From JADJPL01 sp964607915 (GTDB lineage Bacteria; Bacteroidota; Bacteroidia; Chitinophagales; Saprospiraceae), in assembly GCA_964607915.1 (NCBI GenBank), contig CAZSMU010000063.1, forward strand, positions 1-20,415: 20,415 nucleotides of DNA. The letters run 5' to 3'. Below are positions 1-7,464 of this stretch, in pieces (position 1 is the stretch's first letter; every line of letters starts with the position of its first letter). The translations under genes and the position numbers were made by a program. A model generated the notes under the pieces. That model did not search any database. It was not told the DNA's origin and saw only the letters and a list, made by a program, of their open reading frames with translations.

Positions 1-2
1 CC

Positions 3-149
3 CCCCCCGCTCAAACCATCACCGTTGTCGTGGATATCTTCAAATACTCCGTCCTCGTCCAAACGGGGGACATCGTGATCAACACGGCTACCATGCCGCT
101 GCACAAGCGCCACCGCACCAATATGCTGAAAGTTACGGTGGTGGAATAG
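3..149 (+). CDS. C-terminal fragment of an unidentified protein
   Basis: An open frame enters from the left edge and ends at TAG (147-149), giving about 48 residues. They are rich in beta-prone, Val/Ile-rich segments and end in the basic stretch HKRHRTNMLK followed by VTVVE. I do not recognise the family and see no domain hallmark. No start codon lies in the window, so this can only be the tail of a longer gene. An alternative reading is that the frame is open by chance; the lack of stops, the sensible composition and the repeat element beginning right at its stop codon favour a real gene end. The window starts with eight C bases, so the first codons should be treated with caution. Confidence 0.5.
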   Translation, partial: PPAQTITVVVDIFKYSVLVQTGDIVINTATMPLHKRHRTNMLKVTVVE

Positions 150-224
150 GCTTGTGGCGAGGGGAATCGTCAAAGGGTCAAAAAGGCCCTTTTCTTCCTG
201 CCTCGCTGCCCCTCGCAATAGGTC
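149..224. repeat. Palindromic intergenic repeat element, copy 1 (long form)
   Basis: This is an imperfect inverted repeat of about 76 nt. The left arm GGCTTGTGGCGAGGGG (149-164) pairs with the right arm CCCCTCGCAATAGGTC (209-224), perfectly over the inner 8 bp and more weakly at the ends. The centre carries GTCAAAAAGGCCCTTTT, which is itself self-complementary. The same layout, with CTTGTTG-like ends, GC-rich arms and an A-run/GGCC/T-run centre, recurs at 4162-4239 and 20315-20389. It begins on the stop codon of the upstream gene, so it could act as a 3'-end hairpin or terminator in the RNA. Confidence 0.7.
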
Positions 225-306
225 TAATAGCGCCTTCCCGTACAGCGGCACGGAATTCTGTGTCCCTTCTGCAACTCATTTCGCCTCTTGTACGTTTTAA
301 AAATCG

Positions 307-355
307 GACTTGTTGCGCGGGGCCGGCGAGCCTCGCCGGCCCCGCGCAACAAGTC
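307..355. repeat. Compact near-perfect palindrome, copy 2 of the repeat family
   Basis: A 24-bp inverted repeat with no mismatches and a one-base spacer (C331). It runs from GACTTGTTGCGCGGGG at 307 to the exact complement ending at 355. The outer ends GACTTGTTGC/GCAACAAGTC match those of the long copies, but the A-run/T-run centre is missing, so this looks like a short variant or a deletion derivative. In RNA or single-stranded DNA it would form a very stable GC-rich hairpin. No T-run follows, so it is not a canonical intrinsic terminator. Confidence 0.85.
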
Positions 356-455
356 GATAGTAAACGATGGATGGAATCCACGATGCCGGCCCAAACGGGA
401 TTGTGTGCCAACCGTTTTTGAGCAGGATGTCCCGTAAGCCAATCGGAGTTTTATC
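356..455 (+). other. Leader region of the envelope operon, no clear signal
   Basis: The 100 nt between the compact palindrome and the TPR gene contain no supported gene. I found no good match to the Bacteroidota promoter pattern here; TTTTTG near 414-420 has no acceptable -7 partner. A GGAG at about 445 could help ribosome binding for the ATG at 456. The promoter may lie inside or upstream of the repeat elements. Confidence 0.3.
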
Positions 456-2189
456 ATGTCGCGACATTTCGAATTACGCTCCCTGACGTATAACAGGTTC
501 AAGCCAATGTCAATTCTGTGCCTGTGCATAGCGCTCTCCGCCGCGCTGCAGGGCCAGAAGACCGTTGCCGCTGACTCGACGGGGCGGGAGCGGGAATTAT
601 TGCTGATAGACGCTGCCGGGCAGAAATTTGCCGGCAATAACGACAAGGCCGCTTCGCTCTACGAGCAAGTGCTCTCCCTTCATCCAGAGAATGCCGTGGC
701 CGCGTACGAGCTCTCCCGACTGGCCGCTGGCAAATCGGATTTTGAAAAAGCGCTGCGGCTTGCCCGCCAAGCGGTTGCTACCGACCCCCGCAACCCCTGG
801 TACCAGCGCCAGGTCGCCGAGGTACATATCGCCATGGGGCGCTTTGCCGATGCGGCTGCGGTGTATGAAAAGCTGAGCGTGCTGTCCCCCCAAGAAAAGA
901 CCTATTATACCGAATGGGCCGGCCTTTTGGAAAAAGCAGGCCAGTACCCCGCTGCTCTAAAGGCATACGACGCGCTTGAGTTGCGCTTTGGCGTACAGCA
1001 ACCGACAACCGCGTCCCGTGCTGCCTTATACATGGCGATGGGAGATGTCAAAAAAGCGGGCCGCGAGTGGGAGCGACTCTGCGAAGAGTTTCCTAAAAAC
1101 ACCGCCTACTTACATTTATTAGCGGATTTTTATGTAAAAAACAACGACTTGGTTCTGGCAGAGCAGGTCTGGCGTCGCATCCTTGGCATAGACGCCCAGG
1201 ATACACGCGCCCTGGCTTTCCTGGCCGACAAGCGCGGCGGGGCCGGCACCGATCCTCTGGCGGGATTGTCGGAGCTGGTGGCCAACCGAAGCGTAGAACC
1301 TGCCTTGAAGATAGAAAAACTCCGTCCCCTGCTCTCCGCGCCGGATATGAAGCCCAACTCGGCCAAAGCAGTGCAAATCCTCCCCCTGCTGACCGCCCTG
1401 GAAGCGACACACCCTGAATCTGCCGCCGCCTGCGCACTGCTGGCCCAGGGGTTGCTCCTCAACGGCAAAGCGGAGGAAGCTGCGGCAAAATTTCTGCGAT
1501 CGGTCACTCTGGACGAAACCATATACGCCAACTGGGAGGAACTGCTGGCCCTATACCAAACCTTGGGCGATTGCCCTGCGTTGGCCCGCCAGGTATCCAT
1601 TGCCCTGGATGTTTTTCCCAATAAGCCGCGTCTGTATGCTTTTCAGGCGCTGGCTGCTTACTGGAAAGGGAGTTATCCGGAGGCGCAACGCGACCTGTCG
1701 CAGGCCCTTTTGATAGCAGGCACCTCGGATGCAGGGCTGCGCGCCGAACTTCTCTCGCTTCAGGCATTGGTATGGACTGCCCTAAACGATGCGGCAGAAG
1801 CGGCTAAAGCTTTCGAGCAAGCTGCCGCTGCCAAAAAAGACCATCCTCTGCTTCTCGCCCGACAGGCGCTGTCGCTCGCCCTGCAGAATCAGCCGGAACA
1901 GGCAACTGCCCTGGCCCAACAAGTACTGCGCAACCACCCCGGCTCGCTGGAAGCCCGTCAGGCGGTGGCCTGGGCCAAATACCGAATGGGCCAGTTTTCG
2001 GAAGCGCGCCAACTGCTGGAAGCCCTGCCCTACGCCGGTAATCCGCAAATCCTGGAACAACTGGGCGACACTTGTTTTAAATCGGGCTTGAACGGCGAAG
2101 CATTGGAGTACTGGGAAAAGGCGAAAAGCAAAGGGGGGAAATCGCCCCGGCTCCTGAAAAAAATTACGGACAAACAATTATATGAATAA
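456..2189 (+). CDS. Exported tetratricopeptide-repeat protein
   Basis: This 577-residue protein is built almost entirely of helical TPR-like repeats from about residue 46 to 560. Recurrent patterns such as A..YE..L...P.N..A and A......DP.NPWY are visible. TPR arrays are protein-interaction scaffolds. A hydrophobic stretch at about residues 18-36 (MSILCLCIALSAALQGQ) looks like a signal peptide, so it probably acts in the periplasm or envelope. The annotated ATG is preceded by CGGAGTTTTATC; starting at the second Met (507) would give a more standard signal peptide with a short n-region, so the start is uncertain. The stop overlaps the next gene by 8 nt, indicating translational coupling with the DUF4292 lipoprotein and EnvC genes. 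This trio is a common order in Bacteroidota. Its molecular partner is not known. Confidence 0.85.
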   Translation: MSRHFELRSLTYNRFKPMSILCLCIALSAALQGQKTVAADSTGRERELLLIDAAGQKFAGNNDKAASLYEQVLSLHPENAVAAYELSRLAAGKSDFEKALRLARQAVATDPRNPWYQRQVAEVHIAMGRFADAAAVYEKLSVLSPQEKTYYTEWAGLLEKAGQYPAALKAYDALELRFGVQQPTTASRAALYMAMGDVKKAGREWERLCEEFPKNTAYLHLLADFYVKNNDLVLAEQVWRRILGIDAQDTRALAFLADKRGGAGTDPLAGLSELVANRSVEPALKIEKLRPLLSAPDMKPNSAKAVQILPLLTALEATHPESAAACALLAQGLLLNGKAEEAAAKFLRSVTLDETIYANWEELLALYQTLGDCPALARQVSIALDVFPNKPRLYAFQALAAYWKGSYPEAQRDLSQALLIAGTSDAGLRAELLSLQALVWTALNDAAEAAKAFEQAAAAKKDHPLLLARQALSLALQNQPEQATALAQQVLRNHPGSLEARQAVAWAKYRMGQFSEARQLLEALPYAGNPQILEQLGDTCFKSGLNGEALEYWEKAKSKGGKSPRLLKKITDKQLYE

Positions 2190-2964
2190 AAATGCCTTTT
2201 CAAGCTCCCGGCTGTGTCTGTTGTTGGGAGTAATCGCTTTTGCCGGCTCATCCTGCTCTGCGACGCGAAAGGGGAGCAGTGCATCGCGAAAAGACAGTCC
2301 TGAGTACATAGTTAGTCGGTTGCGGGACTATCAAACGGACGCCACCTGGTTTGAAGCCAAAGCGCGGGTGGATTACGACGACGGCCAACAGGCGCTGCGT
2401 GGAAATGCAACTATCCGCATGCGCAAAGACAGTGTAGTCTGGGTGGCCCTGCGGAAGTTGGGCTTCGAAGTGGCTCGTGTGCTGATTACCTCTGATTCCG
2501 CGTTTGTCATAGATCGCTTTAATAATGTGTTCAGCTCATACCGGCTCGAGGAACTCGCAGGTAAATATAAGTTGCCGGCACGCTTGGACTTGCTTCAGGG
2601 CATTGTGCTGGGCAGCCCCCTTTTACTGCCTGCCGATAGCCGCCGTGTAGAAGCCATTCCCGGAGGGTTCTGGTTGGAAGAGGGTTCACCCGGCCATACG
2701 ATCCGGCACCGCTTGCGGGAAGGGAATTATCTGCCCGAGGCTATAGAGTACAGCGACCTGCAGACGGCGATGCAGGTGAAGTTAACCCTTGGCGAATATG
2801 CCGCTGTGGGCCGAAAAGATAATTTTTCCTACCTTCGTACCCTGATTCTTGAAGATCAGCAGTCTGGAAAAATCAATCTCGAAATAAAGTTCAGCGAAGT
2901 TGTGCTCAATGTTCCTAAAGACATGCCCTTTGAGATTCCCGAAAGGTACCTTCGCGTACAGTAA
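2182..2964 (+). CDS. DUF4292-family lipoprotein
   Basis: This 260-residue protein has a lipoprotein signal: a basic/polar start, the hydrophobic run LCLLLGVIAFAG and a lipobox-like AGSSC with Cys25 as the probable lipidated residue. The rest is beta-rich, with segments such as FEAKARVDYDD, VVWVALRKLGFEVARVLIT and the C-terminal LNLEIKFSEV-type strands. This matches the DUF4292 family of Bacteroidota. From family knowledge, DUF4292 is thought to share the LolA/LolB-like half-barrel fold, so a role in outer-membrane lipoprotein or lipid handling is an attractive but unproven guess. It starts inside the end of the TPR gene and itself overlaps the start of the EnvC gene, so the three are almost certainly one transcript. 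Confidence 0.85.
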   Translation: MNKNAFSSSRLCLLLGVIAFAGSSCSATRKGSSASRKDSPEYIVSRLRDYQTDATWFEAKARVDYDDGQQALRGNATIRMRKDSVVWVALRKLGFEVARVLITSDSAFVIDRFNNVFSSYRLEELAGKYKLPARLDLLQGIVLGSPLLLPADSRRVEAIPGGFWLEEGSPGHTIRHRLREGNYLPEAIEYSDLQTAMQVKLTLGEYAAVGRKDNFSYLRTLILEDQQSGKINLEIKFSEVVLNVPKDMPFEIPERYLRVQ

Positions 2965-4153
2965 GCTCCTGGTTGTCGGGATACTGGTGTCAGCTCTCCT
3001 GGCCCCTGCCCTCGCTTTCTCCCAATCGCGCAAAGAACTGGAAGAACGAAGGAAGCGCCTGCAACAGGAAATACGCCAGACCTCTACCCAACTGAAGGCA
3101 ACGCGCGATAAAGAAGCAGCTACTCTGAAGCGCTATCTGACTTTACAGCGACAGATACGCTCCCGGGAGGCACTGGTCGAAAACCTCCACCAGGAAATCG
3201 AATTTGTGGATCAACGCATCGTGCGCACCCTCGAAGTCCTCGAAGCCCTGGAAGGGGATGCCGGCCGGCTTCAAAAGGAGTACTCTGCCATGATGCGCGT
3301 CGCACTGCGGCAAAAACTCAACCAGAGTGCCCTCTTGTTTCTCTTTTCTGCCCAGAGTATGAATGACGCCTTTCGCCGCTGGCAGTTCCTGCGCCAATTC
3401 GAGCGTTACAGAGCCCGGCAGGCTCGGCTAATCCTCGAAACCCAGCGTACGCTGAGCGAAAAAACGACTTCGCTGGCCGAACGCCGCAAAGAAAAACAGC
3501 AGATGCTCAGCGCCCTCGAAATCGAACAGATCCAATTGCAGGGGGAACTGATAAAAAAAGACGGCCTCCTCAAATCGCTGAAATCGGATGAACGCAAACT
3601 CGCCGGCGAGCTCGGCCGGCAACAGGAAGCCCAAAATAAATTGAATAACGCCATCGAGTCTATTATCCAACAGGAAATCGCCGCCTCGAGAAGGAGAACC
3701 CGAATCGCTGAACCGGGCAGCAGCAGGGCTGAGGGCAGTGGTGTGGAGTCTTCCCGGTTCGGGCAATACCGGGGGAATCTGCCCTGGCCCCTGCAAGGCG
3801 GTACGATTGTGCGCTCCTTCGGCACCCAGCAACACCCGCGCTTTAAAGATGTGAAAACCCAAAGCAATGGAATAGATATCCGGGCAAGCAGCGATTTGGA
3901 TGTCCGAGCGGTATACGACGGGCGCGTAGTGGGGGTACGGGCCATACCGGGGTCCCAGAATACCCTGATTGTACAACACGGGAGCTATTACACCGTGTAC
4001 TCCAACCTGGCCGAAGTGTTCGTACAACGCGACAACCAGGTGTCGGCCAATCAGGAAATCGGCCGCCTGAGCCGCAGTGAGCCGGAACTGCATTTCGAAA
4101 TATGGCGGGAGCAGTCCAAACTCAACCCGGCAGCGTGGATGTCGCGCAACTGA
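2900..4153 (+). CDS. envC: Murein hydrolase activator EnvC-like protein (degenerate LytM/M23)
   Basis: This 417-residue protein has a signal peptide (hydrophobic SKLLVVGILVSALLAPALAFS, about 21-41), a long charged coiled coil (about 42-265) and a C-terminal LytM/M23 domain (about 295-415). The coiled-coil plus LytM layout is that of EnvC, which activates peptidoglycan amidases during cell separation instead of cutting murein itself. Catalytic residues are partly lost: the metal His expected before GIDI is Ser322/Asn323, while Asp326 remains, and the HxH motif reads ELH (396-398). This fits a non-catalytic activator. The start is uncertain: ATG 2900 and ATG 2909 lie inside the DUF4292 gene, and a TTG at 2930 would give a shorter n-region. 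Gene order (TPR, DUF4292, EnvC) supports the call. Confidence 0.85.
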   Translation: MCSMFLKTCPLRFPKGTFAYSKLLVVGILVSALLAPALAFSQSRKELEERRKRLQQEIRQTSTQLKATRDKEAATLKRYLTLQRQIRSREALVENLHQEIEFVDQRIVRTLEVLEALEGDAGRLQKEYSAMMRVALRQKLNQSALLFLFSAQSMNDAFRRWQFLRQFERYRARQARLILETQRTLSEKTTSLAERRKEKQQMLSALEIEQIQLQGELIKKDGLLKSLKSDERKLAGELGRQQEAQNKLNNAIESIIQQEIAASRRRTRIAEPGSSRAEGSGVESSRFGQYRGNLPWPLQGGTIVRSFGTQQHPRFKDVKTQSNGIDIRASSDLDVRAVYDGRVVGVRAIPGSQNTLIVQHGSYYTVYSNLAEVFVQRDNQVSANQEIGRLSRSEPELHFEIWREQSKLNPAAWMSRN

Positions 4154-4161
4154 GAATATTA

Positions 4162-4239
4162 GACTTGTTGCACGGGGTCAGCGAGGAGGGAAAAAAGAGC
4201 CATTTTTTGTCGACCTCGCTGACCCCTCACAACAAGTTT
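4162..4239. repeat. Palindromic intergenic repeat element, copy 3 (long form)
   Basis: A 78-nt inverted repeat fills the gap between the EnvC stop and hflX. The left end GACTTGTTGCACGGGGTCAG (4162-4181) continues GCGAGG and pairs with the right arm CCTCGCTGACCCC (4214-4226) followed by TCACAACAAGTTT. The centre has an A-run, GAGCC and a T-run (4191-4208). Arms and ends match copy 2 and the right arms of copies 1 and 5. It could terminate the envelope operon in either orientation, since the T-run lies inside the hairpin loop region. Only 26 nt separate it from the hflX start, so any hflX promoter must overlap the element or lie upstream. Confidence 0.75.
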
Positions 4240-4265
4240 GTTGAAGGAAATAGAATCAAGAAGCT

Positions 4266-5480
4266 ATGGCAAAATCATGGAACCTGGGAGAAAAGAAACA
4301 CGGCGGCCATAAACCCGGTACCGAATCGGCTGTATTGGTAGGCGTCGTACAGAAAGACCAAACTGAAGAACAGGTCATCGAATACCTGGACGAACTGGAG
4401 TTCCTGGCCCTCACCGCGGGTGCTGCTACCCGCCGGCGCTTCCTGCAGAAGTTGCCCCACCCAGACTCTCGTACCTTCATCGGAAAGGGGAAACTGGAGG
4501 AAATCAAGGCGTTTATCGAAAAAGAGGAATCGGTCACCATGGTCATTTTTGACGATGACCTGACCGGCAAACAGGTCAATATACTGGAAGAGGCCCTCAA
4601 GGTCAAAATCATTGACCGAAGTAGCCTCATCCTGGATATCTTCGCAGGGCGCGCCCAGACGGCCCAGGCAAAAACCCAGGTCGAACTCGCCCAGCTTCAA
4701 TACCTCTTGCCCCGTTTGCGCGGCCTGTGGACTCACCTGGAACGGCAGCGCGGTGGCATCGGTATGCGCGGCCCCGGGGAAATGGAAATAGAAACCGACC
4801 GTCGTATCGTGCGCGACAAGGTAGCTTTCCTCAAGGAAAAACTCAAAAAAATAGACCAACAGAGCCTTACCCAGCGCAAAAACCGGGGCGAACTCATCCG
4901 CGTATCCTTGGTGGGATATACCAACGTAGGCAAATCTACTCTTATGAACCTGCTGAGCAAATCAGAGGTGTTTGCCGAAGATAAACTGTTCGCTACCCTC
5001 GATACCACGGTGCGGAAAGTCGTGTTCGACAATGTTCCCTTCCTCTTGTCTGATACCGTCGGGTTTATCCGAAAATTACCCCACCACCTGATCGAAAGTT
5101 TCAAGTCCACCCTGGATGAAGTGCGCGAAAGCGATATTCTCATCCATGTGGTGGATATCGCACACCCCCAGCACGAAGACCATATCCGGACAGTCAACCA
5201 GACCCTGCAGGATTTGGGGGCCTCGGAAAAGCCAACTTTGCTGGTATTCAACAAGATTGACCAGTACCGGGAGAAATACTACGATCCTTTTCTCGACCAG
5301 GAAGCCAAACAGGAAATCGAAGAAGGGCTGCAAGGTAACTTGCGGCACCTCTTTGATGCTGATAATATCTTGGTATCTGCCCGAACCAAAGAGAACATAG
5401 AACTTCTCCGCACCAAAATGCTGGAGATGATTAAAGAACAGTACAAATTGCGCTATCCTTATCACGCAAAATCCTGGTAA
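4266..5480 (+). CDS. hflX: Ribosome-associated GTPase HflX
   Basis: HflX is a translation-factor-like GTPase that binds the 50S subunit and splits stalled or stressed ribosomes. The 404-residue protein has the family N-terminal domain with FIGKGKLEEI (about 71-80) and the glycine-rich signature RGGIGMRGPGE (162-172), followed by a G domain. The G domain shows G1 GYTNVGKS (217-224), G3 DTVG (263-266) with the adjoining HflX-specific FIRKLPHHLIESF, G4 NKID (329-332) and a G5-like VSAR (370-373). Its length is normal. The ATG at 4266 gives MAKSWNLGEK and follows the repeat element by 26 nt. The aminopeptidase gene starts 7 nt after its stop, so the two are probably co-transcribed. Confidence 0.96.
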   Translation: MAKSWNLGEKKHGGHKPGTESAVLVGVVQKDQTEEQVIEYLDELEFLALTAGAATRRRFLQKLPHPDSRTFIGKGKLEEIKAFIEKEESVTMVIFDDDLTGKQVNILEEALKVKIIDRSSLILDIFAGRAQTAQAKTQVELAQLQYLLPRLRGLWTHLERQRGGIGMRGPGEMEIETDRRIVRDKVAFLKEKLKKIDQQSLTQRKNRGELIRVSLVGYTNVGKSTLMNLLSKSEVFAEDKLFATLDTTVRKVVFDNVPFLLSDTVGFIRKLPHHLIESFKSTLDEVRESDILIHVVDIAHPQHEDHIRTVNQTLQDLGASEKPTLLVFNKIDQYREKYYDPFLDQEAKQEIEEGLQGNLRHLFDADNILVSARTKENIELLRTKMLEMIKEQYKLRYPYHAKSW

Positions 5481-5487
5481 CGCTGCT

Positions 5488-6591
5488 ATGCAAGACATTC
5501 TTTCGCGATATGCCCAACTCCTCGTGGGCTACAGCCTCGATATCCGACCGGGCGACCGGCTTTTGATAAACACTACTCTCCTGGCAGAGCCGCTGGTGCG
5601 CGAAGTCTATCGCCATGCCCTGCGCGCCGGAGCCGCCGTAGATGTGGAGTGGGAATTCGACGGAATGTACCAAATCCTGCATGAGGAAGCAGGTCCAGCC
5701 CACCTCGGGCACGTTTCGCCCCTATACGACAAAGCGATGGAGGCCTACGAGGCCTACCTTTACATCATGGCGCCTTTCGAGGCTGTGCGCAGCTATGAAG
5801 CGGTGCCTGAAAAGGCCGCTGCCCGGCGCGAGGCGTACAAGGAAGCCCGGGAACGCTATACCCAACGCACCGCGAGCCGCTCCCTGAAGCGCAGCCTTTG
5901 CCTGTATCCCACCGCAGTGTCCGCACGGGAAGCAGGTATGCCCCTGGACGAATACGAGCGCTTCGTGTACAATGCTTGCAAGCTCTACGACGAAGATCCC
6001 ATCCAAAGCTGGTTGAACGTGCGCAGCTCCCAACAGGGGATTGTGGACTACCTCAACCAGTGTACCCAAATACGCTATGTCGCTCCGGGTACCGACCTGC
6101 GCTTCAGTACCCGGGGGCGCACCTGGATCAATTCGGATGGCCAGACCAACATGCCTTCGGGGGAGGTCTATACCTCTCCGGTAGAAGACTCCGTAGAGGG
6201 GGTGGTTTATTTTTCCTTCCCCGCCACATACGAAGGCGCCGAACTCGAAGGCGTGACCCTATGGGTACAAAATGGCCGTATCACGAAGTGGGAGGCTCGC
6301 AAAGGAAAAGAGGTCCTGGACCACATCTTTGAAAAAGTGGAGGGGGCACGGTACTTCGGAGAGGCCGCCATCGGTACGAACTACAGCATACAACGCCAGA
6401 CCCGGAACATCCTGTTCGATGAAAAAATGGGGGGTACCTTCCACCTCGCTATCGGGCAATCTTACCTTCAAACAGGCGGAAAAAACCATTCCGACATACA
6501 CTGGGATTTCATCAGCGATATGCGCCAGGAGGGAGAAATATGGGCCGATGGTCGAAAAATTTATGAAAACGGCCGCTTTTTACCATTTTGA
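5488..6591 (+). CDS. M29-family (AmpS/AmpT-type) metallo-aminopeptidase
   Basis: Family M29 enzymes are two-metal cytoplasmic aminopeptidases that remove N-terminal residues from peptides. The 367-residue protein is of normal length. It carries the family's conserved metal and active-site positions: PSGEVYTSP with Glu226, GEAAIGTN with Glu292, LFDEKMGGTFHLAIGQSY with Glu312, His319 and Tyr326, and HSDIHWDF with His338 and Asp340. There is no signal peptide. The gene begins 7 nt after hflX, suggesting one operon and a link with protein turnover or translation quality control, which is inference. A T-run follows at 6606-6614, but I could not find a strong hairpin before it. Confidence 0.95.
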   Translation: MQDILSRYAQLLVGYSLDIRPGDRLLINTTLLAEPLVREVYRHALRAGAAVDVEWEFDGMYQILHEEAGPAHLGHVSPLYDKAMEAYEAYLYIMAPFEAVRSYEAVPEKAAARREAYKEARERYTQRTASRSLKRSLCLYPTAVSAREAGMPLDEYERFVYNACKLYDEDPIQSWLNVRSSQQGIVDYLNQCTQIRYVAPGTDLRFSTRGRTWINSDGQTNMPSGEVYTSPVEDSVEGVVYFSFPATYEGAELEGVTLWVQNGRITKWEARKGKEVLDHIFEKVEGARYFGEAAIGTNYSIQRQTRNILFDEKMGGTFHLAIGQSYLQTGGKNHSDIHWDFISDMRQEGEIWADGRKIYENGRFLPF

Positions 6592-6734
6592 ATCCTCGCA
6601 GCTATCTTTTTTTTATAAATTTCCCGCAACTTAAAATTTAAGTCGTAATTTTAGCGTCCGAATCACTCAGAAACCGATAGTACGCCGAAGGGCAGGCATG
6701 AACCACATTAAGCGACCCAATCAATTTCTTAACC
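6592..6734 (+). promoter_or_regulatory. AT-rich intergenic region, possible promoter for the exonuclease-like gene
   Basis: This 143-nt gap is strikingly AT-rich near 6606-6655 compared with its surroundings. It holds a run of eight T, the 13-nt odd palindrome CTTAAAATTTAAG (6630-6642) and TAATTTTA (6646-6653), which partly resembles the TAnnTTTG -7 box. I see no convincing -33 TTTG at the right distance. The T-run could be part of a terminator for the aminopeptidase gene and the palindrome an operator, but both readings are tentative. Confidence 0.25.
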
Positions 6735-7460
6735 GTGAACAACAAGAGCGTAGCATTCCTTGAGTTAAAGTACGGCAACATCTATGGTGGATACCCCAAT
6801 TTCTATGCCATCAGCGAAATTGCCTTCCTCGTTTTTGAATACGACACCAACAAGATCTTCCTGGAAAGTTGGATCAACAACGCCTCAGTGGATATCATCA
6901 CCGTAACGTCCAAGACGAACGAACTGGGGCATACCCTGGGCCGCGTCAAGGAAGTGGTCAACATGAAAACCCGACGGAAAAGGCCTTTTGACGAAGACTT
7001 TAAACTGGAAGAGCAGGAGCTCGCCCAGGAGTTCTCCAAGTTGCGCTCTTCAAAAGCACCTATCCGCAACTTCCTACTCAAAAATTTCAAGAAATACAGG
7101 TTCCGCGACCTCGTCGTGTTCGACGGCCGTAGGGATCTCTTCCTCTGCGAGCGCGCCGGAGCCAACTTCGATCGCTATAATGTCATTGACCTCCAGAAAG
7201 ACCTCAACAAAGAGACAGAATACCTCTTCTCGCTCAACAAGCTCTCTGTAGTCATCAACTTCGAGCTCGACCAGTCGTACATACGCTCTAACAACCTGGA
7301 GTACTGGCTGCACCCCATCGCGGCGCGGCAAATCGTACCCAAGTCGGCAGCATACGACGCCATCCGCTTGATGATGGTCCACAATGAGTACCAGTTGCAC
7401 CATTCTGATTTCCTTATCAAAGCGCAACTGGTACTCAACAAGATACAGACTACGAAGTAG
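6735..7460 (+). CDS. Divergent DEDDh exonuclease-fold protein, probably catalytically degenerate
   Basis: This 241-residue protein has no close family I can name. Its pattern follows a DnaQ-type exonuclease fold. VAFLELKYG (6-14) sits where the ExoI LDTETTG motif should be, followed by ISEIAFLVFEY (like IIEIGAV). LVVFDGRRDLFL (near 127-138) occupies the ExoII position and keeps the Asp. YNVIDL (about 149-154) matches the following conserved strand, and KSAAYDAIRLM (near 210-220) matches ExoIII, keeping Asp but with Lys in place of the motif His. The ExoI DxE reads ELK, so activity is doubtful. The start is GTG 6735; no ATG exists in frame after the upstream TGA at 6699. It converges with the MBL RNase gene, 4 nt away, with no clear terminator. 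The fold is inferred by eye. Confidence 0.75.
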   Translation: MNNKSVAFLELKYGNIYGGYPNFYAISEIAFLVFEYDTNKIFLESWINNASVDIITVTSKTNELGHTLGRVKEVVNMKTRRKRPFDEDFKLEEQELAQEFSKLRSSKAPIRNFLLKNFKKYRFRDLVVFDGRRDLFLCERAGANFDRYNVIDLQKDLNKETEYLFSLNKLSVVINFELDQSYIRSNNLEYWLHPIAARQIVPKSAAYDAIRLMMVHNEYQLHHSDFLIKAQLVLNKIQTTK

Positions 7461-7464
7461 GGCT

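Noticed and set aside
152..421. An 89-residue open frame running through both left-hand repeat elements.
   Set aside because: It is made largely of inverted-repeat sequence, has low-complexity composition, and a similar open frame exists on the opposite strand; no coding signal.
6606..6614. A T-run after the aminopeptidase gene as an intrinsic terminator.
   Set aside because: No stable hairpin could be found immediately before the T-run, so a terminator is not supported.
7461..7464. A bidirectional terminator between the convergent exonuclease-like and MBL genes.
   Set aside because: Only 4 nt separate the stops, and no inverted repeat is evident around them.
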